From Streptomyces sp. SAI-135 (GTDB lineage: Bacteria > Actinomycetota > Actinomycetes > Streptomycetales > Streptomycetaceae): a DNA stretch of 64,000 nt. Positions 1 to 9,212 of the stretch are shown in pieces. Position numbers and translations under genes: made by a program. Each line of letters begins with the position of its first letter. Within the stretch, counting starts at the first letter, position 1. Below the pieces are notes generated by a model, which saw only the letters and a program-made list of their open reading frames with translations, was not told where the DNA came from and did not search any database. The stretch is taken from NCBI RefSeq assembly GCF_029893805.1, contig NZ_JARXYP010000002.1, positions 7,688,001-7,752,000 on the forward strand. The letters run 5' to 3'.

Positions 1-560
1 TCAAGGAGGCCAAGCGGCGTGGCTTCCGGGTCACCACCAACTCGACCTTCTTCAACACCGACACCCCGCAGACCATCATCGAGGTGCTCAACTTCCTCAA
101 CGACGACCTCCAGGTCGACGAGATGATGATCTCCCCCGCCTACGCCTACGAGAAGGCACCCGACCAGGAGCACTTCCTGGGCGTGGAGCAGACCCGCGAG
201 CTGTTCAAGAAGGCCTTCGCGGGCGGCAACCGGCGCAAGTGGCGGCTCAACCACTCCCCGCTCTTCCTGGACTTCCTGGAGGGCAAGGTCGACTTCCCGT
301 GCACGGCCTGGGCGATCCCGAACTACTCCCTGTTCGGCTGGCAGCGTCCCTGCTACCTGATGAGCGACGGGTACGTGCCGACGTACCGCGAACTCATCGA
401 GGAGACCGACTGGGACAAGTACGGCCGCGGCAAGGACCCGCGCTGCGCCAACTGCATGGCGCACTGCGGCTACGAGCCCACCGCCGTCCTCGCCACCATG
501 GGCTCGCTGAAGGAGTCCCTGCGGGCCATGCGCGAGACCGTCAGCGGAAACCGCGAGTAG
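1..560 (+). CDS. hpnH: Adenosyl-hopene transferase HpnH (5'-truncated by the window edge)
   Basis: The reading frame is open from base 3 and runs into the window from the left, so only the C-terminal 185 or so residues are present. HpnH is a radical SAM enzyme that joins a 5'-deoxyadenosyl group to hopene, the first step towards extended C35 hopanoids. The radical SAM CxxxCxxC motif is expected upstream and is not visible here. The visible part has the family's C-terminal region with a cysteine-rich stretch (RCANCMAHCGYEP) typical of the DUF3463 tail. It is followed after 4 bp by ispG and then dxs and an aminotransferase, the usual Streptomyces hopanoid operon order, which supports the call. 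Confidence 0.85.
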   Translation, partial: KEAKRRGFRVTTNSTFFNTDTPQTIIEVLNFLNDDLQVDEMMISPAYAYEKAPDQEHFLGVEQTRELFKKAFAGGNRRKWRLNHSPLFLDFLEGKVDFPCTAWAIPNYSLFGWQRPCYLMSDGYVPTYRELIEETDWDKYGRGKDPRCANCMAHCGYEPTAVLATMGSLKESLRAMRETVSGNRE

Positions 561-564
561 CGCC

Positions 565-1722
565 ATGACCGCCATTCCCTTGGGCGTCCCCGAGGTACCG
601 GTCCGGCCGATCGCCGAGCGGCGCGTGTCGCGGCAGATCATGGTCGGGCCGGTGGCGGTCGGGGGCGGGGCCCCGGTGTCGGTGCAGTCGATGACGACGA
701 CCCGTACGTCCGACATCGGCGCCACCCTCCAGCAGATCGCCGAGCTCACCGCGTCCGGCTGCCAGATCGTGCGGGTCGCCTGTCCCACGCAGGACGACGC
801 GGACGCGCTCGCGACCATCGCGCGCAAGTCGCAGATCCCGGTGATCGCGGACATCCACTTCCAGCCCAAGTACGTGTTCGCGGCCATCGAGGCCGGCTGT
901 GCGGCCGTCCGCGTGAACCCGGGCAACATCAAGCAGTTCGACGACAAGGTCAAGGAGATCGCGAAGGCCGCGCGCGACCACGGCACGCCGATCCGCATCG
1001 GGGTCAACGCGGGCTCGCTGGACCGCCGTCTGCTCCAGAAGTACGGCAGGGCGACTCCGGAGGCGCTCGTCGAGTCGGCCCTGTGGGAGGCGTCGCTGTT
1101 CGAGGAGCACGGGTTCCGGGACATCAAGATCTCCGTCAAGCACAACGACCCCGTGGTGATGGTGGCCGCCTACCAGCAGCTCGCCGAGCAGTGCGACTAC
1201 CCGCTGCACCTGGGGGTCACGGAGGCCGGTCCCGCCTTCCAGGGGACGATCAAGTCGGCGGTGGCCTTCGGGGCACTCCTGTCCAGGGGGATCGGCGACA
1301 CCATCCGGGTGTCCCTGTCCGCTCCGCCCGCCGAGGAGGTCAAGGTCGGCATCCAGATCCTGGAGTCCCTCGGGCTCAGGCAGCGGCGCCTGGAGATCGT
1401 GTCGTGTCCGTCCTGCGGACGGGCCCAAGTCGACGTCTACAAGCTGGCCGACGAGGTCACGGCGGGCCTGGAGGGCATGGAAGTGCCCCTGCGGGTCGCG
1501 GTGATGGGGTGTGTGGTCAACGGTCCCGGCGAGGCGCGGGAGGCGGACCTGGGGGTCGCCTCCGGCAACGGCAAGGGGCAGATCTTCGTCAGGGGCGAGG
1601 TCGTCAAGACCGTCCCGGAGTCGAAGATCGTGGAGACCCTCATCGAGGAGGCGATGAAGATCGCCGAACAGATGGAGCAGGACGGCGTCGCGTCGGGGGA
1701 GCCGGCCGTCACCGTGAGTTGA
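565..1722 (+). CDS. ispG: 4-hydroxy-3-methylbut-2-enyl diphosphate synthase (flavodoxin-type)
   Basis: A 385-residue IspG/GcpE, normal length for the bacterial two-domain form. It converts methylerythritol cyclodiphosphate to HMBPP in the MEP pathway using a [4Fe-4S] cluster. The N-terminal TIM barrel starts with the conserved GGGAPVSVQSMTTT segment. The C-terminal iron-sulfur domain shows the conserved cysteines in VSCPSCGR and AVMGCVVNGPGEA. It lies 4 bp after hpnH and 27 bp before dxs, so it is probably a hopanoid-operon copy. Streptomyces often carry a second ispG elsewhere (family knowledge, not visible here). Confidence 0.95.
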   Translation: MTAIPLGVPEVPVRPIAERRVSRQIMVGPVAVGGGAPVSVQSMTTTRTSDIGATLQQIAELTASGCQIVRVACPTQDDADALATIARKSQIPVIADIHFQPKYVFAAIEAGCAAVRVNPGNIKQFDDKVKEIAKAARDHGTPIRIGVNAGSLDRRLLQKYGRATPEALVESALWEASLFEEHGFRDIKISVKHNDPVVMVAAYQQLAEQCDYPLHLGVTEAGPAFQGTIKSAVAFGALLSRGIGDTIRVSLSAPPAEEVKVGIQILESLGLRQRRLEIVSCPSCGRAQVDVYKLADEVTAGLEGMEVPLRVAVMGCVVNGPGEAREADLGVASGNGKGQIFVRGEVVKTVPESKIVETLIEEAMKIAEQMEQDGVASGEPAVTVS

Positions 1723-1749
1723 ACAGCACGGACCGAAGGGGGCCCGAGC

Positions 1750-3652
1750 GTGACCATCTTGGAGAACATCCGGGGACCACGCGACCTGAAGGCGCTGTCC
1801 GAGTCGGATCTGGGTGAACTGTCCGAAGAGATCAGGGAGTTCCTGGTGCACGCCGTGGCCAGGACCGGCGGACACCTCGGGCCCAACCTGGGGGTGGTGG
1901 AACTGTCCATCGCACTCCACCGGGTCTTCGAGTCACCGGTCGACCGCATCGTGTGGGACACCGGCCATCAGAGCTATGTGCACAAGATCCTGACGGGGCG
2001 TCAGGACTTCTCCAAACTGCGCGGCAAGGGCGGCCTGTCCGGCTACCCCTCCCGCGAGGAGTCCGAGCACGACATCGTCGAGAACAGCCACGCCTCCACC
2101 GCGCTCGGCTGGGCCGACGGGCTCGCCAAGGCCCGCCAGGTGCAGGGGGAGAAGGGGCACGTGGTCGCGGTCATCGGCGACGGCGCGCTCACCGGCGGCA
2201 TGGCCTGGGAGGCGCTGAACAACATCGCGGCCGCCAAGGACCGGCCGCTGATCATCGTCGTCAACGACAACGAGCGGTCGTACTCGCCGACCATCGGCGG
2301 CCTCGCCAACCACCTGGCCCACCCTGCGCACGACCGACGGTTACGAGAAGGTGCTGGCCTGGGGCAAGGACGTCCTCCTGAAGACCCCCGTGGTCGGCAA
2401 CACCATCTACGAGTCCCTGCACGGCGCGAAGAAGGGCTTCAAGGACGCCTTCGCGCCGCAGGGCATGTTCGAGGACCTCGGGCTGAAGTACGTCGGCCCG
2501 ATCGACGGACACGACGTCGGGGCCGTCGAGTCGGCCCTGCGGCGTGCGAAGCGGTTCCACGGGCCGGTGCTGGTCCACTGCCTCACCGAGAAGGGGCGCG
2601 GTTACGAGCCCGCCCTCGCCCACGAGGAGGACCACTTCCACACCGTCGGGGTGATGGACCCCCTGACCTGTGAGCCGCTCGCCCCGTCCAACGGACCGTC
2701 CTGGACCTCGGTGTTCGGCGACGAGATCGCCGCGATCGGACAGGAGCGGGAGGACGTCGTGGCGATCACGGCGGCCATGCTGCATCCGGTCGGGCTCGGG
2801 AAGTTCGCGGCGCGGTTCCCGGACCGGGTGTGGGACGTCGGCATCGCCGAGCAGCACGCGGCGGTCTCCGCGGCGGGTCTCGCGACGGGCGGGCTGCACC
2901 CTGTCGTCGCCGTCTACGCCACCTTCCTGAACCGGGCCTTCGACCAGCTCCTGATGGACGTCGCCCTGCACCGGTGCGGGGTCACCTTCGTCCTCGACCG
3001 GGCCGGGGTCACGGGGGTGGACGGGGCCTCGCACAACGGCATGTGGGACATGTCGATCCTCCAGGTCGTGCCCGGCCTCAGGATCGCCGCGCCCCGGGAC
3101 GCCGATCAGCTGCGGGCGCAGTTGCGGGAGGCGGTCGCCGTGGACGACGCGCCGACCCTGGTGCGGTTTCCGAAGGAGTCGGTGGGTCCCGCGGTGCCGG
3201 CGGTCGACCGGGTGGGCGGTCTCGACGTACTGCACCGCTCCCCGGACGTGCCGAACGTTCTCCTGGTCGCCGTCGGCGTCATGGCGCCCGTCTGCCTCCA
3301 GGCCGCCGAACTGCTGGAGGCGCGCGGCATCAACTGCACGGTCGTGGACCCGCGGTGGGTCAAACCCGTCGACCCCGCGCTGCCGGGCCTCGCGGCGGAA
3401 CACCGGCTGGTGGCCGTCGTCGAGGACAACAGCCGGGCCGCGGGAGTGGGCGCGGCCGTGGCACTGGCCCTCGGGGACGCCGAAGTCGACGTGCCCGTAC
3501 GGCGGTTCGGGATCCCGGAGCAGTTCCTCGCGCACGCCAAACGCGGCGAGGTGCTCGCCGACATCGGTCTGACGCCGGTCGAGGTGGCGGGGCGGATCAG
3601 TGCGAGCCTGGCCGTGAAGGCACAGGCCGAAGTCAAGGAGACGGCTGGATGA
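1750..3652 (+). pseudogene. dxs: 1-deoxy-D-xylulose-5-phosphate synthase, frame interrupted by a +1 shift
   Basis: Together the two frames encode a full DXS of about 633 residues, the first enzyme of the MEP pathway (pyruvate + glyceraldehyde 3-phosphate to DXP, thiamine-diphosphate dependent). The N-terminal part begins at GTG 1750 and has the ThDP motif GDGALTGGMAWEA. It continues to YSPTIGGLANHLA near 2319. The expected continuation (TLRTTDGYEKVLAWGKD) is one base out of frame, because the codons for HLA are followed by an extra C in the run at 2318-2320. From there the second frame is intact to the stop at 3652, with the pyrimidine-binding and transketolase C domains. There is only this one lesion, so the gene may be functional with a consensus error. 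The aminotransferase starts by an ATGA overlap. Confidence 0.9.
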
Positions 3653-5034
3653 CCACGGAGTTCGACCTCGGCAGACTCCTGGCCGAGCGCGGGGCCGAGC
3701 GCTACGAGCTGCACGGGAAGTACCTCAACCACCAGCTCCCGCGCATGCTGCACACCATCGGCTTCGACAAGGTCTACGAGCGGGGCGAGGGCGCCTACTT
3801 CTGGGACGAGGACGGCAACGACTACCTGGACATGCTCGCCGGGTTCGGGGTGATGGGGCTCGGGCGCCACCACCCCGTCGTCCGCAAGGCCCTGCACGAC
3901 GTCCTGGACGCCTCCCTCGCCGACCTGACCCGCTTCGACTGCCAGCCGCTGCCCGGGCTGCTGGCCGAGAGGCTGCTCACGCACACCCCGCACCTGGACC
4001 GGGTGTTCTTCGGCAACAGCGGCACCGAGGCGGTCGAGACCGCGCTGAAGTTCGCCCGGTACGCCACCGGCAGGCCCCGCGTCCTGTACTGCGACCACGC
4101 CTTCCACGGGCTGACCACGGGCTCGTTGTCGGTCAACGGCGAGTCCGCCTTCCGGGACGGGTTCGCGCCCCTGCTGCCCGACACGGCCGTCCCTCTCGGT
4201 GACCTGGACGCCCTGGCCGCGGAGTTGAGGAAGGGGGACGTGGCCGCCCTGGTCGTCGAGCCGATCCAGGGCAAGGGAGTGCACGAGGCGCCGCCCGGGT
4301 ATCTGCGGTCCGCGCAGGAGCTGCTGCGCAGGCACAAGGCGCTGCTCATCGCCGACGAGGTGCAGACCGGGCTCGGCCGGACCGGGGACTTCTACGCCTA
4401 CCAGCACGAGGACGGGGTCGAACCCGACCTGGTGTGCGTGGCCAAGGCGCTCTCCGGCGGCTATGTCCCGGTCGGCGCCACCCTCGGCAAGGACTGGATC
4501 TTCAAGAAGGTCTACTCGTCCATGGACCGGGTGCTGGTGCACTCGGCGAGCTTCGGATCCAACGCCCAGGCGATGGCGGCCGGTCTCGCCGTCCTGTCGG
4601 TCATGGAGAACGAACAGATCGTCGCGAACGCCCGCGCCACCGGCGATCTGCTCAGGTCCCGGCTCACGGAACTGGTCGACAAGTACGAACTGCTCGCCGA
4701 CGTGCGGGGCCGCGGCCTGATGATCGGCATCGAGTTCGGCAGGCCGAAGTCGCTCAAGCTGCGCAGCCGCTGGGCCATGCTCCAGGCCGCTCGCAAGGGT
4801 CTGTTCGCGCAGATGGTCGTCGTGCCGCTGCTCCAGCGGCACCGGATCCTCACCCAGGTCTCGGGCGACCACCTGGAGGTCATCAAGCTCATCCCGCCGC
4901 TCGTCGTCGGGGAGCGGGAGGTGGACCGGTTCGTCGACGCCTTCACGGACGTCATGGACGACGCCCACAGTGGCGGCGGGCTGATGTGGGACTTCGGCAA
5001 GACGCTGGTGAAGCAGGCGGTGGCCAACCGGTAA
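3649..5034 (+). CDS. Class III PLP aminotransferase, HpnO-like, of the hopanoid operon
   Basis: A 461-residue fold-type I class III aminotransferase. The ATG overlaps the dxs stop (ATGA), so translation is coupled. Visible motifs are the cofactor-phosphate region FFGNSGTEAVETALKFARY, the aspartate motif LLIADEVQTGLGRTG and the PLP lysine in CVAKALSGGYVPVGA. Streptomyces hopanoid operons carry such a gene beside ispG and dxs. By analogy with HpnO it would aminate ribosyl-hopane to aminobacteriohopanetriol, but substrate cannot be read from sequence. Its length, about 40 residues above standard ornithine-type aminotransferases, comes from an N-terminal helix (LLAERGAERYELHGKYLNHQ) and a long C-terminus. 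Confidence 0.85.
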   Translation: MTTEFDLGRLLAERGAERYELHGKYLNHQLPRMLHTIGFDKVYERGEGAYFWDEDGNDYLDMLAGFGVMGLGRHHPVVRKALHDVLDASLADLTRFDCQPLPGLLAERLLTHTPHLDRVFFGNSGTEAVETALKFARYATGRPRVLYCDHAFHGLTTGSLSVNGESAFRDGFAPLLPDTAVPLGDLDALAAELRKGDVAALVVEPIQGKGVHEAPPGYLRSAQELLRRHKALLIADEVQTGLGRTGDFYAYQHEDGVEPDLVCVAKALSGGYVPVGATLGKDWIFKKVYSSMDRVLVHSASFGSNAQAMAAGLAVLSVMENEQIVANARATGDLLRSRLTELVDKYELLADVRGRGLMIGIEFGRPKSLKLRSRWAMLQAARKGLFAQMVVVPLLQRHRILTQVSGDHLEVIKLIPPLVVGEREVDRFVDAFTDVMDDAHSGGGLMWDFGKTLVKQAVANR

Positions 5035-5056
5035 GGAGCTGCCCACCGGAAGGGTT

Positions 5057-5092
5057 TTGCCTCTGAGGCAAGAAATTTGCCGCAGAGGCAAA
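5057..5092. promoter_or_regulatory. Pair of palindromes, probable operator of the XRE-cupin regulator
   Basis: Two dyads lie just ahead of the XRE gene. TTGCCTCTGAGGCAA (5057-5071) is a perfect 7-1-7 palindrome. TTTGCC-N5-GGCAAA (5076-5092) is a related imperfect copy. Their centres are 20 bp apart, about two helical turns, so both could be bound on the same DNA face. They fill the 77-bp space between the aminotransferase stop and the regulator start. Autoregulation is inferred. Confidence 0.6.
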
Positions 5093-5111
5093 GGTCCGGC
5101 TCAATGGAGGT

Positions 5112-5717
5112 ATGACCTCCCCGGAAGCCTTCACGGAGCTGCCCTCGGTGGCTCCCCAGCTTCGCGCACTGCGCCGGCGCGCCTCCCTCACCCTGGAGGC
5201 CGCCGCCGGTGCCGCGGGCCTGTCGCCCGCCCATCTCTCCCGGCTGGAGACCGGACAGCGCCAGCCGTCGCTGCCGATGCTGCTCGCCCTCGCCCGTATC
5301 TACGGTACGACCGTCTCGGAACTTCTGGGCGAGACGGCCGCCGACCGGGACGCCGTGGTGCGGTCCGCCGACATGGAACCGACCGTGGCGGGCGGCTGGA
5401 CCTACTTCCAGGCGGGCGCCGCCGGCCGTGGCATGCAGGCCCTGCGCGTGCAGGTGCCGCACGGCTCCCAGGGCGACATGGTGCGGGTGCATCCCGGCGA
5501 GGAATGGCTGTACGTCCTCAAGGGCCGGCTGCGGCTGCGCCTCGGGGACACCACACACCGGCTCGGCCCGGGGGACAGCGCGCACTTCGACTCGCTGACC
5601 CCGCACCGCATCGCCGCCCAGGATCCCGACGGCGTCGAGCTCCTGTTCGTCCACACCCTGTTGCAGAGCCCCACGGCCACGCTGTGCCTGGGCCCCACCC
5701 CTGGAGAGACGCCATGA
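5112..5717 (+). CDS. XRE-family regulator with C-terminal cupin domain
   Basis: A 201-residue transcription factor with an N-terminal HTH (about residues 15-70; LRRRASLTLEAAAGAAGLSP and HLSRLETGQRQPSLPMLLAL) and a C-terminal cupin_2 barrel (about 110-185; HPGEEWLYVLKGRLRLRLGD). This architecture is common in Streptomyces and often senses small ligands or redox state; the ligand here is unknown. The ATG at 5112 follows a GGAGG site. Two palindromes directly upstream suggest autoregulation. The gene is coupled by an ATGA overlap to a small membrane-protein gene. Confidence 0.85.
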   Translation: MTSPEAFTELPSVAPQLRALRRRASLTLEAAAGAAGLSPAHLSRLETGQRQPSLPMLLALARIYGTTVSELLGETAADRDAVVRSADMEPTVAGGWTYFQAGAAGRGMQALRVQVPHGSQGDMVRVHPGEEWLYVLKGRLRLRLGDTTHRLGPGDSAHFDSLTPHRIAAQDPDGVELLFVHTLLQSPTATLCLGPTPGETP

Positions 5718-5837
5718 GTGACATGGAGGAGAAGTTCCCCCGCGCCCTGTGGGTGCGCCTGATCATCTACCTCGCCGTCGGCCACGTCTTCGCGGCCTTC
5801 ATCTACCTGCTCTTCGAGGGTGGGCGCCGGGCAGTAG
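5714..5837 (+). pseudogene. Small single-span membrane protein (DUF6126-like), probable 3' frameshift
   Basis: ATG overlaps the upstream stop (ATGA). The product starts MSDMEEKFPRALWVRLIIY and has one hydrophobic helix (about residues 14-36, VRLIIYLAVGHVFAAFIYLL). It resembles the short DUF6126 proteins found beside XRE-cupin regulators in Streptomyces. As read, the frame continues about 55 residues past the helix into DNA antisense to the phosphatase gene. Removing one G from the run at 5818-5820 gives a natural end (LLFEVGAGQ, then TAG at 5835-5837), giving about 40 residues. The single-base insertion is inferred. Function is unknown; partnership with the regulator is suggested by coupling only. 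Confidence 0.6.
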
Positions 5838-5849
5838 CGGCCGTACGGC

Positions 5850-6647
5850 TCAGTCGAGCAGGCGCTCCCGCAGCCGCTCCCGGCGCTCGGGAGTCAGGCC
5901 GAGGCCCTCCTCCAGATAGGTCTCGACACCTCCCCAGGTCTCCTCGATCGTCTCGAAGGCCGCCGTCAGATACTCGGCACGTGCCTCGAAGAGGGGGCTG
6001 AGCAGCTCCATGACCTCGGGGGAGTAGGCGTCGGCGGAGGTGCTGGTGCGGCGGACCTTGTAGCGGCGGTGCTTGGCGTTCGACTCCAGGTAGTCGGCGA
6101 TGATCGCCTCGCGCTCCACCCCCAGGGCGAGCAGGGTCACGGCGACGGACAGGCCCGCGCGGTCCTTGCCGGCCGCACAGTGCATGAGGGCGGGCACGCT
6201 GTCCGCGGCGAGGGAGCGCAGCACCTCGGAGTGCTCGGCGGTGCGCTCCTTGACCATCGTGCGGTAGGAGTTGATCATGCGCTGCGCGGCCTTGCCGTCC
6301 CCGAGGAGCTCGCGCAGCTGCTCTATGTCGCCGTCGCGGACCATCTTCCAGAACCAGGTGCCCTCGGCCGGATCACTCAGCGGCAGGTTCACATTGGTGA
6401 CACCCGGCAGGTCGACGTCGGGCCCCTCCAGCTTCTGGTCCGCCGCGTTGCGGAAGTCGAAGATCGTGTGCAGGCCGAGGGAGGCCAGGAAGGCCGCGTC
6501 GTCCTCGGTCGCGTGCGCGAGGTGACCGCTGCGGAACAGCACTCCGTACCGCACCCGCCGCCCGTCCACTGTCGGCAGTCCGCCCACGTCACGGAAATTG
6601 CGGACACCTGCCAGGTCGGGTTCGGTCGACGGGATCTGCTGCGTCAC
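5850..6647 (-). CDS. Tyrosine/serine protein phosphatase, DSP-type
   Basis: A 265-residue protein of the tyrosine-phosphatase family. It has the N-terminal signature NFRDVGGLPTVDGRRVRYGV and the catalytic P-loop HCAAGKDRAG (HCxxGxxR; cysteine nucleophile near residue 160). The DxKDR-like arrangement GKDRAG is typical of actinobacterial Y/S phosphatases related to PtpB, which can also act on phosphoinositides. The GTG at 6647 is preceded by GGAGGAG at good spacing; longer in-frame extensions lack similarity. It is monocistronic and converges on the small membrane-protein gene. Confidence 0.88.
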   Translation of the reverse strand: MTQQIPSTEPDLAGVRNFRDVGGLPTVDGRRVRYGVLFRSGHLAHATEDDAAFLASLGLHTIFDFRNAADQKLEGPDVDLPGVTNVNLPLSDPAEGTWFWKMVRDGDIEQLRELLGDGKAAQRMINSYRTMVKERTAEHSEVLRSLAADSVPALMHCAAGKDRAGLSVAVTLLALGVEREAIIADYLESNAKHRRYKVRRTSTSADAYSPEVMELLSPLFEARAEYLTAAFETIEETWGGVETYLEEGLGLTPERRERLRERLLD

Positions 6648-6853
6648 GGGGGCTCCTCCCAGCCGGACTCCGCCGACGCGGCTCGTCGACGGGGCACGCT
6701 CTCGACGATACGACACGGCTTCCTGGGGTGATGAGTTGTCCACAGGGTCGGCAATGACTTGTCCACAGCCATTGCAGCCAGGGCCTTGGCCCTTGATGAT
6801 GTTGGGGCCTGAGCGCACCTGTTGGCACCTGTTCGAATCTGTGAGGAAGCACC

Positions 6854-8929
6854 ATGCTGGAGATCGCCGAGAACGGCCGTACGTGGATTCTGTCCGGGCC
6901 GGCCAGCAGTTACGCCCTGCACCTCACCGCCGAGGACGAGCTGCTGCATCTGCACTGGGGTCCGAGGATCGCCCTGGCCGACGCGGAGGCCCTCGCCGTC
7001 CGTCCGCTGCCCGAGTACTGGCCCTTCGAGTCCCCGCTGGACGGCCGCGAGGAGTACCCCGTCGAGGGCGGCCCCCGCTTCACCCGGCCCGCCCTTTCCG
7101 TGCGCACCGGCGAGCGGCGCGGCACCGAGTGGAGCTTCGAGGCGTACGACACCGGGGACGACGAGCTGCGGCTGCGGTTCCGCGACGCCGGGCTGGCCGT
7201 CACGCTGCGCTACCGGATGCGCGACGACGTCCTGGAGCGCTGGGTGACCCTGGACAACCAGGGCCCGGAGCCGGTCGAGCTGCTGCGTGCCGACTCCGCC
7301 ACCTGGACCCTGCCCGACCGCGAGGACGGCTGGCGGCTGTCCCAGCTGCACGGCCGCTGGGCCGCCGAGTCCCTGCTCACCCGGACGCCGCTGACCTACG
7401 GCGAGAAGGTCATCGGCAGCCGCCGCGGCCACACCGGGCACCAGCACCTGCCGTGGGTCGCGCTCGACACCGGGGCCGCCGAGGAGGCCGGCGAGGTCTA
7501 CGGCGTCGCTCTCGGCTGGTCGGGATCCTGGCGCATCTCCGTGGCCCAACTGCCCGACGCGCGCGTGCAGATCACCGGCGGCGCCGGACACGACGACTCG
7601 GGCCTGCTCCGGCTGGATGCCGGGGAGTCCTTCACGACACCCGTCTTCGCCGGTCTGTGGAGCGACGGCGGCTTCGGCGGCGCGAGCCGTGCCTGGCACG
7701 CCTACCAGCGTGCGTACGTCATCCCGGACGCGGACCAGGACCGGCCCGTGCTGTTCAACTCCTGGGAGGCCACGAACTTCGACATCTCCGAGGAGCAGCA
7801 GGGCACCCTCGCCCGGCGGGCCGCGGCGATGGGTGTCGAGCTGTTCGTGGTCGACGACGGCTGGTTCGGCGCCCGCACCAGCGACCGGGCCGGGCTCGGC
7901 GACTGGGCACCCAACCCCGACCGCTTCCCCTCCGGCCTCAAGCCGCTCGGTGACCACGTGCGCGCGCTCGGCATGCAGTTCGGCATCTGGGTCGAGCCGG
8001 AGATGGTCAACCCGGACAGCGAGCTGTACCGCGCCCACCCGGACTGGGTGCAGTACCAATCTGGACGTAAGCGGACGGAATTTCGCAATCAGCTCGTACT
8101 GAACCTCGCCCGCGAGGATGTGCGGGAGTACCTGTGGGAGCAGCTCGACACCCTGCTCTCCTCGGCCCCGATCGACTACGTGAAGTGGGACTTCAACCGC
8201 TGCTTCACGGATGCGGGCTGGCCCGGCGAGCCCTACCCGCAGCGCCTGTGGGTCGACCATGTGCGCGGCTTCTACGCCCTCCTGGACCGGTTGCGGGCGG
8301 CGCACCCCGGTGTGGCGTTCGAGTCCTGCTCGGGAGGCGGGGGCCGGATCGACCTCGGGGTGCTCAGCCGTACCGACCAGGTGTGGACCTCCGACAACAC
8401 CGACCCGCTCGACCGGCTCGCCATCCAGCACGGCTTCAGTCAGATCCACCCCGCGCGCGTGATGGCCGCCTGGGTCACCGACAGCCCCAACACGCAGCTC
8501 AACGGACGGGTGAGCTCGCTGCGGTTCCGGTTCGTGAGCGCGATGGCCGGAGTGCTCGGGGTCGGCGGGGACCTCGCAGAGTGGACCGAGGAGGAGCTGG
8601 CCGAAGCCGGTCGCTGGGTGGCTCTGTACAAGGAGATCCGGCCCGTGGTGCAGCGCGGCGACCTGTATCGGCTGCGGCCTCCGCGGGGCGGGCAGAGCGC
8701 GGTGCAGTACGTCCTCGGGGACGAGACCGTCGTCCTCGCCTGGCTTCAGGCACAGAAGTACGGCGAGCCCGTGCCCGCGCTGCGGCTGCGCGGACTCGAC
8801 CCGGACGCGTCGTACGAATGCCTTGAAACGGGCGAAGTGCACCGAGGGGGCGTACTGCTGCATCACGGACTTCGCACCGGCTTGCGCGGTGACCTCGATG
8901 CGACGGTTATCCGACTGCGTCGGCTCTAG
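6854..8929 (+). CDS. Alpha-galactosidase, glycoside hydrolase family 36
   Basis: A 691-residue GH36 enzyme, typical length for the bacterial cytoplasmic form. It has the N-terminal beta-supersandwich, then the catalytic barrel with EPEMVNPDS, the nucleophile region YVKWDFNR (Asp near residue 445), and the acid/base region SCSGGGGRIDLG followed by WTSDNTDPLDRL (Asp near residue 514). The protein has no signal peptide, so it probably acts on imported alpha-galactosides of the melibiose/raffinose type. The ATG at 6854 follows GTGAGGAAGC. No transporter genes are adjacent. Confidence 0.92.
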   Translation: MLEIAENGRTWILSGPASSYALHLTAEDELLHLHWGPRIALADAEALAVRPLPEYWPFESPLDGREEYPVEGGPRFTRPALSVRTGERRGTEWSFEAYDTGDDELRLRFRDAGLAVTLRYRMRDDVLERWVTLDNQGPEPVELLRADSATWTLPDREDGWRLSQLHGRWAAESLLTRTPLTYGEKVIGSRRGHTGHQHLPWVALDTGAAEEAGEVYGVALGWSGSWRISVAQLPDARVQITGGAGHDDSGLLRLDAGESFTTPVFAGLWSDGGFGGASRAWHAYQRAYVIPDADQDRPVLFNSWEATNFDISEEQQGTLARRAAAMGVELFVVDDGWFGARTSDRAGLGDWAPNPDRFPSGLKPLGDHVRALGMQFGIWVEPEMVNPDSELYRAHPDWVQYQSGRKRTEFRNQLVLNLAREDVREYLWEQLDTLLSSAPIDYVKWDFNRCFTDAGWPGEPYPQRLWVDHVRGFYALLDRLRAAHPGVAFESCSGGGGRIDLGVLSRTDQVWTSDNTDPLDRLAIQHGFSQIHPARVMAAWVTDSPNTQLNGRVSSLRFRFVSAMAGVLGVGGDLAEWTEEELAEAGRWVALYKEIRPVVQRGDLYRLRPPRGGQSAVQYVLGDETVVLAWLQAQKYGEPVPALRLRGLDPDASYECLETGEVHRGGVLLHHGLRTGLRGDLDATVIRLRRL

Positions 8930-9212
8930 GGTTTCTGTCCGAATTGGCTGCTTCCGCCCAACTCCGCCCGGCGTGCGGGTTCCTGTGAATTCGTGACGTG
9001 AGGAGCGTCATATCCGTGACGGTGTGTCGCCCGTCATGTTCACGTAATTCGCAGGGTTATCAAGGGGATTCGAGGGGGTGGAGGGCGTCCGATCCACGCA
9101 GGGTGACCGGTAAATCTCACAAGGGATCAAGTAAAACGCTTTCCCGCGCAACCTCTCACTTGTCCCTTTGCGTCTTGCTCGTTTACGTTCGCCACCGATC
9201 CGGTCGGACGCC
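8930..9212. other. Intergenic stretch upstream of the riboswitch
   Basis: No gene is apparent. It should contain the promoter of the riboswitch-controlled transcript. A low-GC stretch around 9040-9140 is consistent with that, but no -10/-35 pair could be assigned with confidence. Confidence 0.4.

Noticed and set aside
2830..5034. A long frame joining a shifted reading of dxs to the aminotransferase (734 residues).
   Set aside because: The N-terminal part is Arg/Gly-rich nonsense antisense in character to the dxs reading; the aminotransferase has its own ATG at 3649 with an ATGA overlap.
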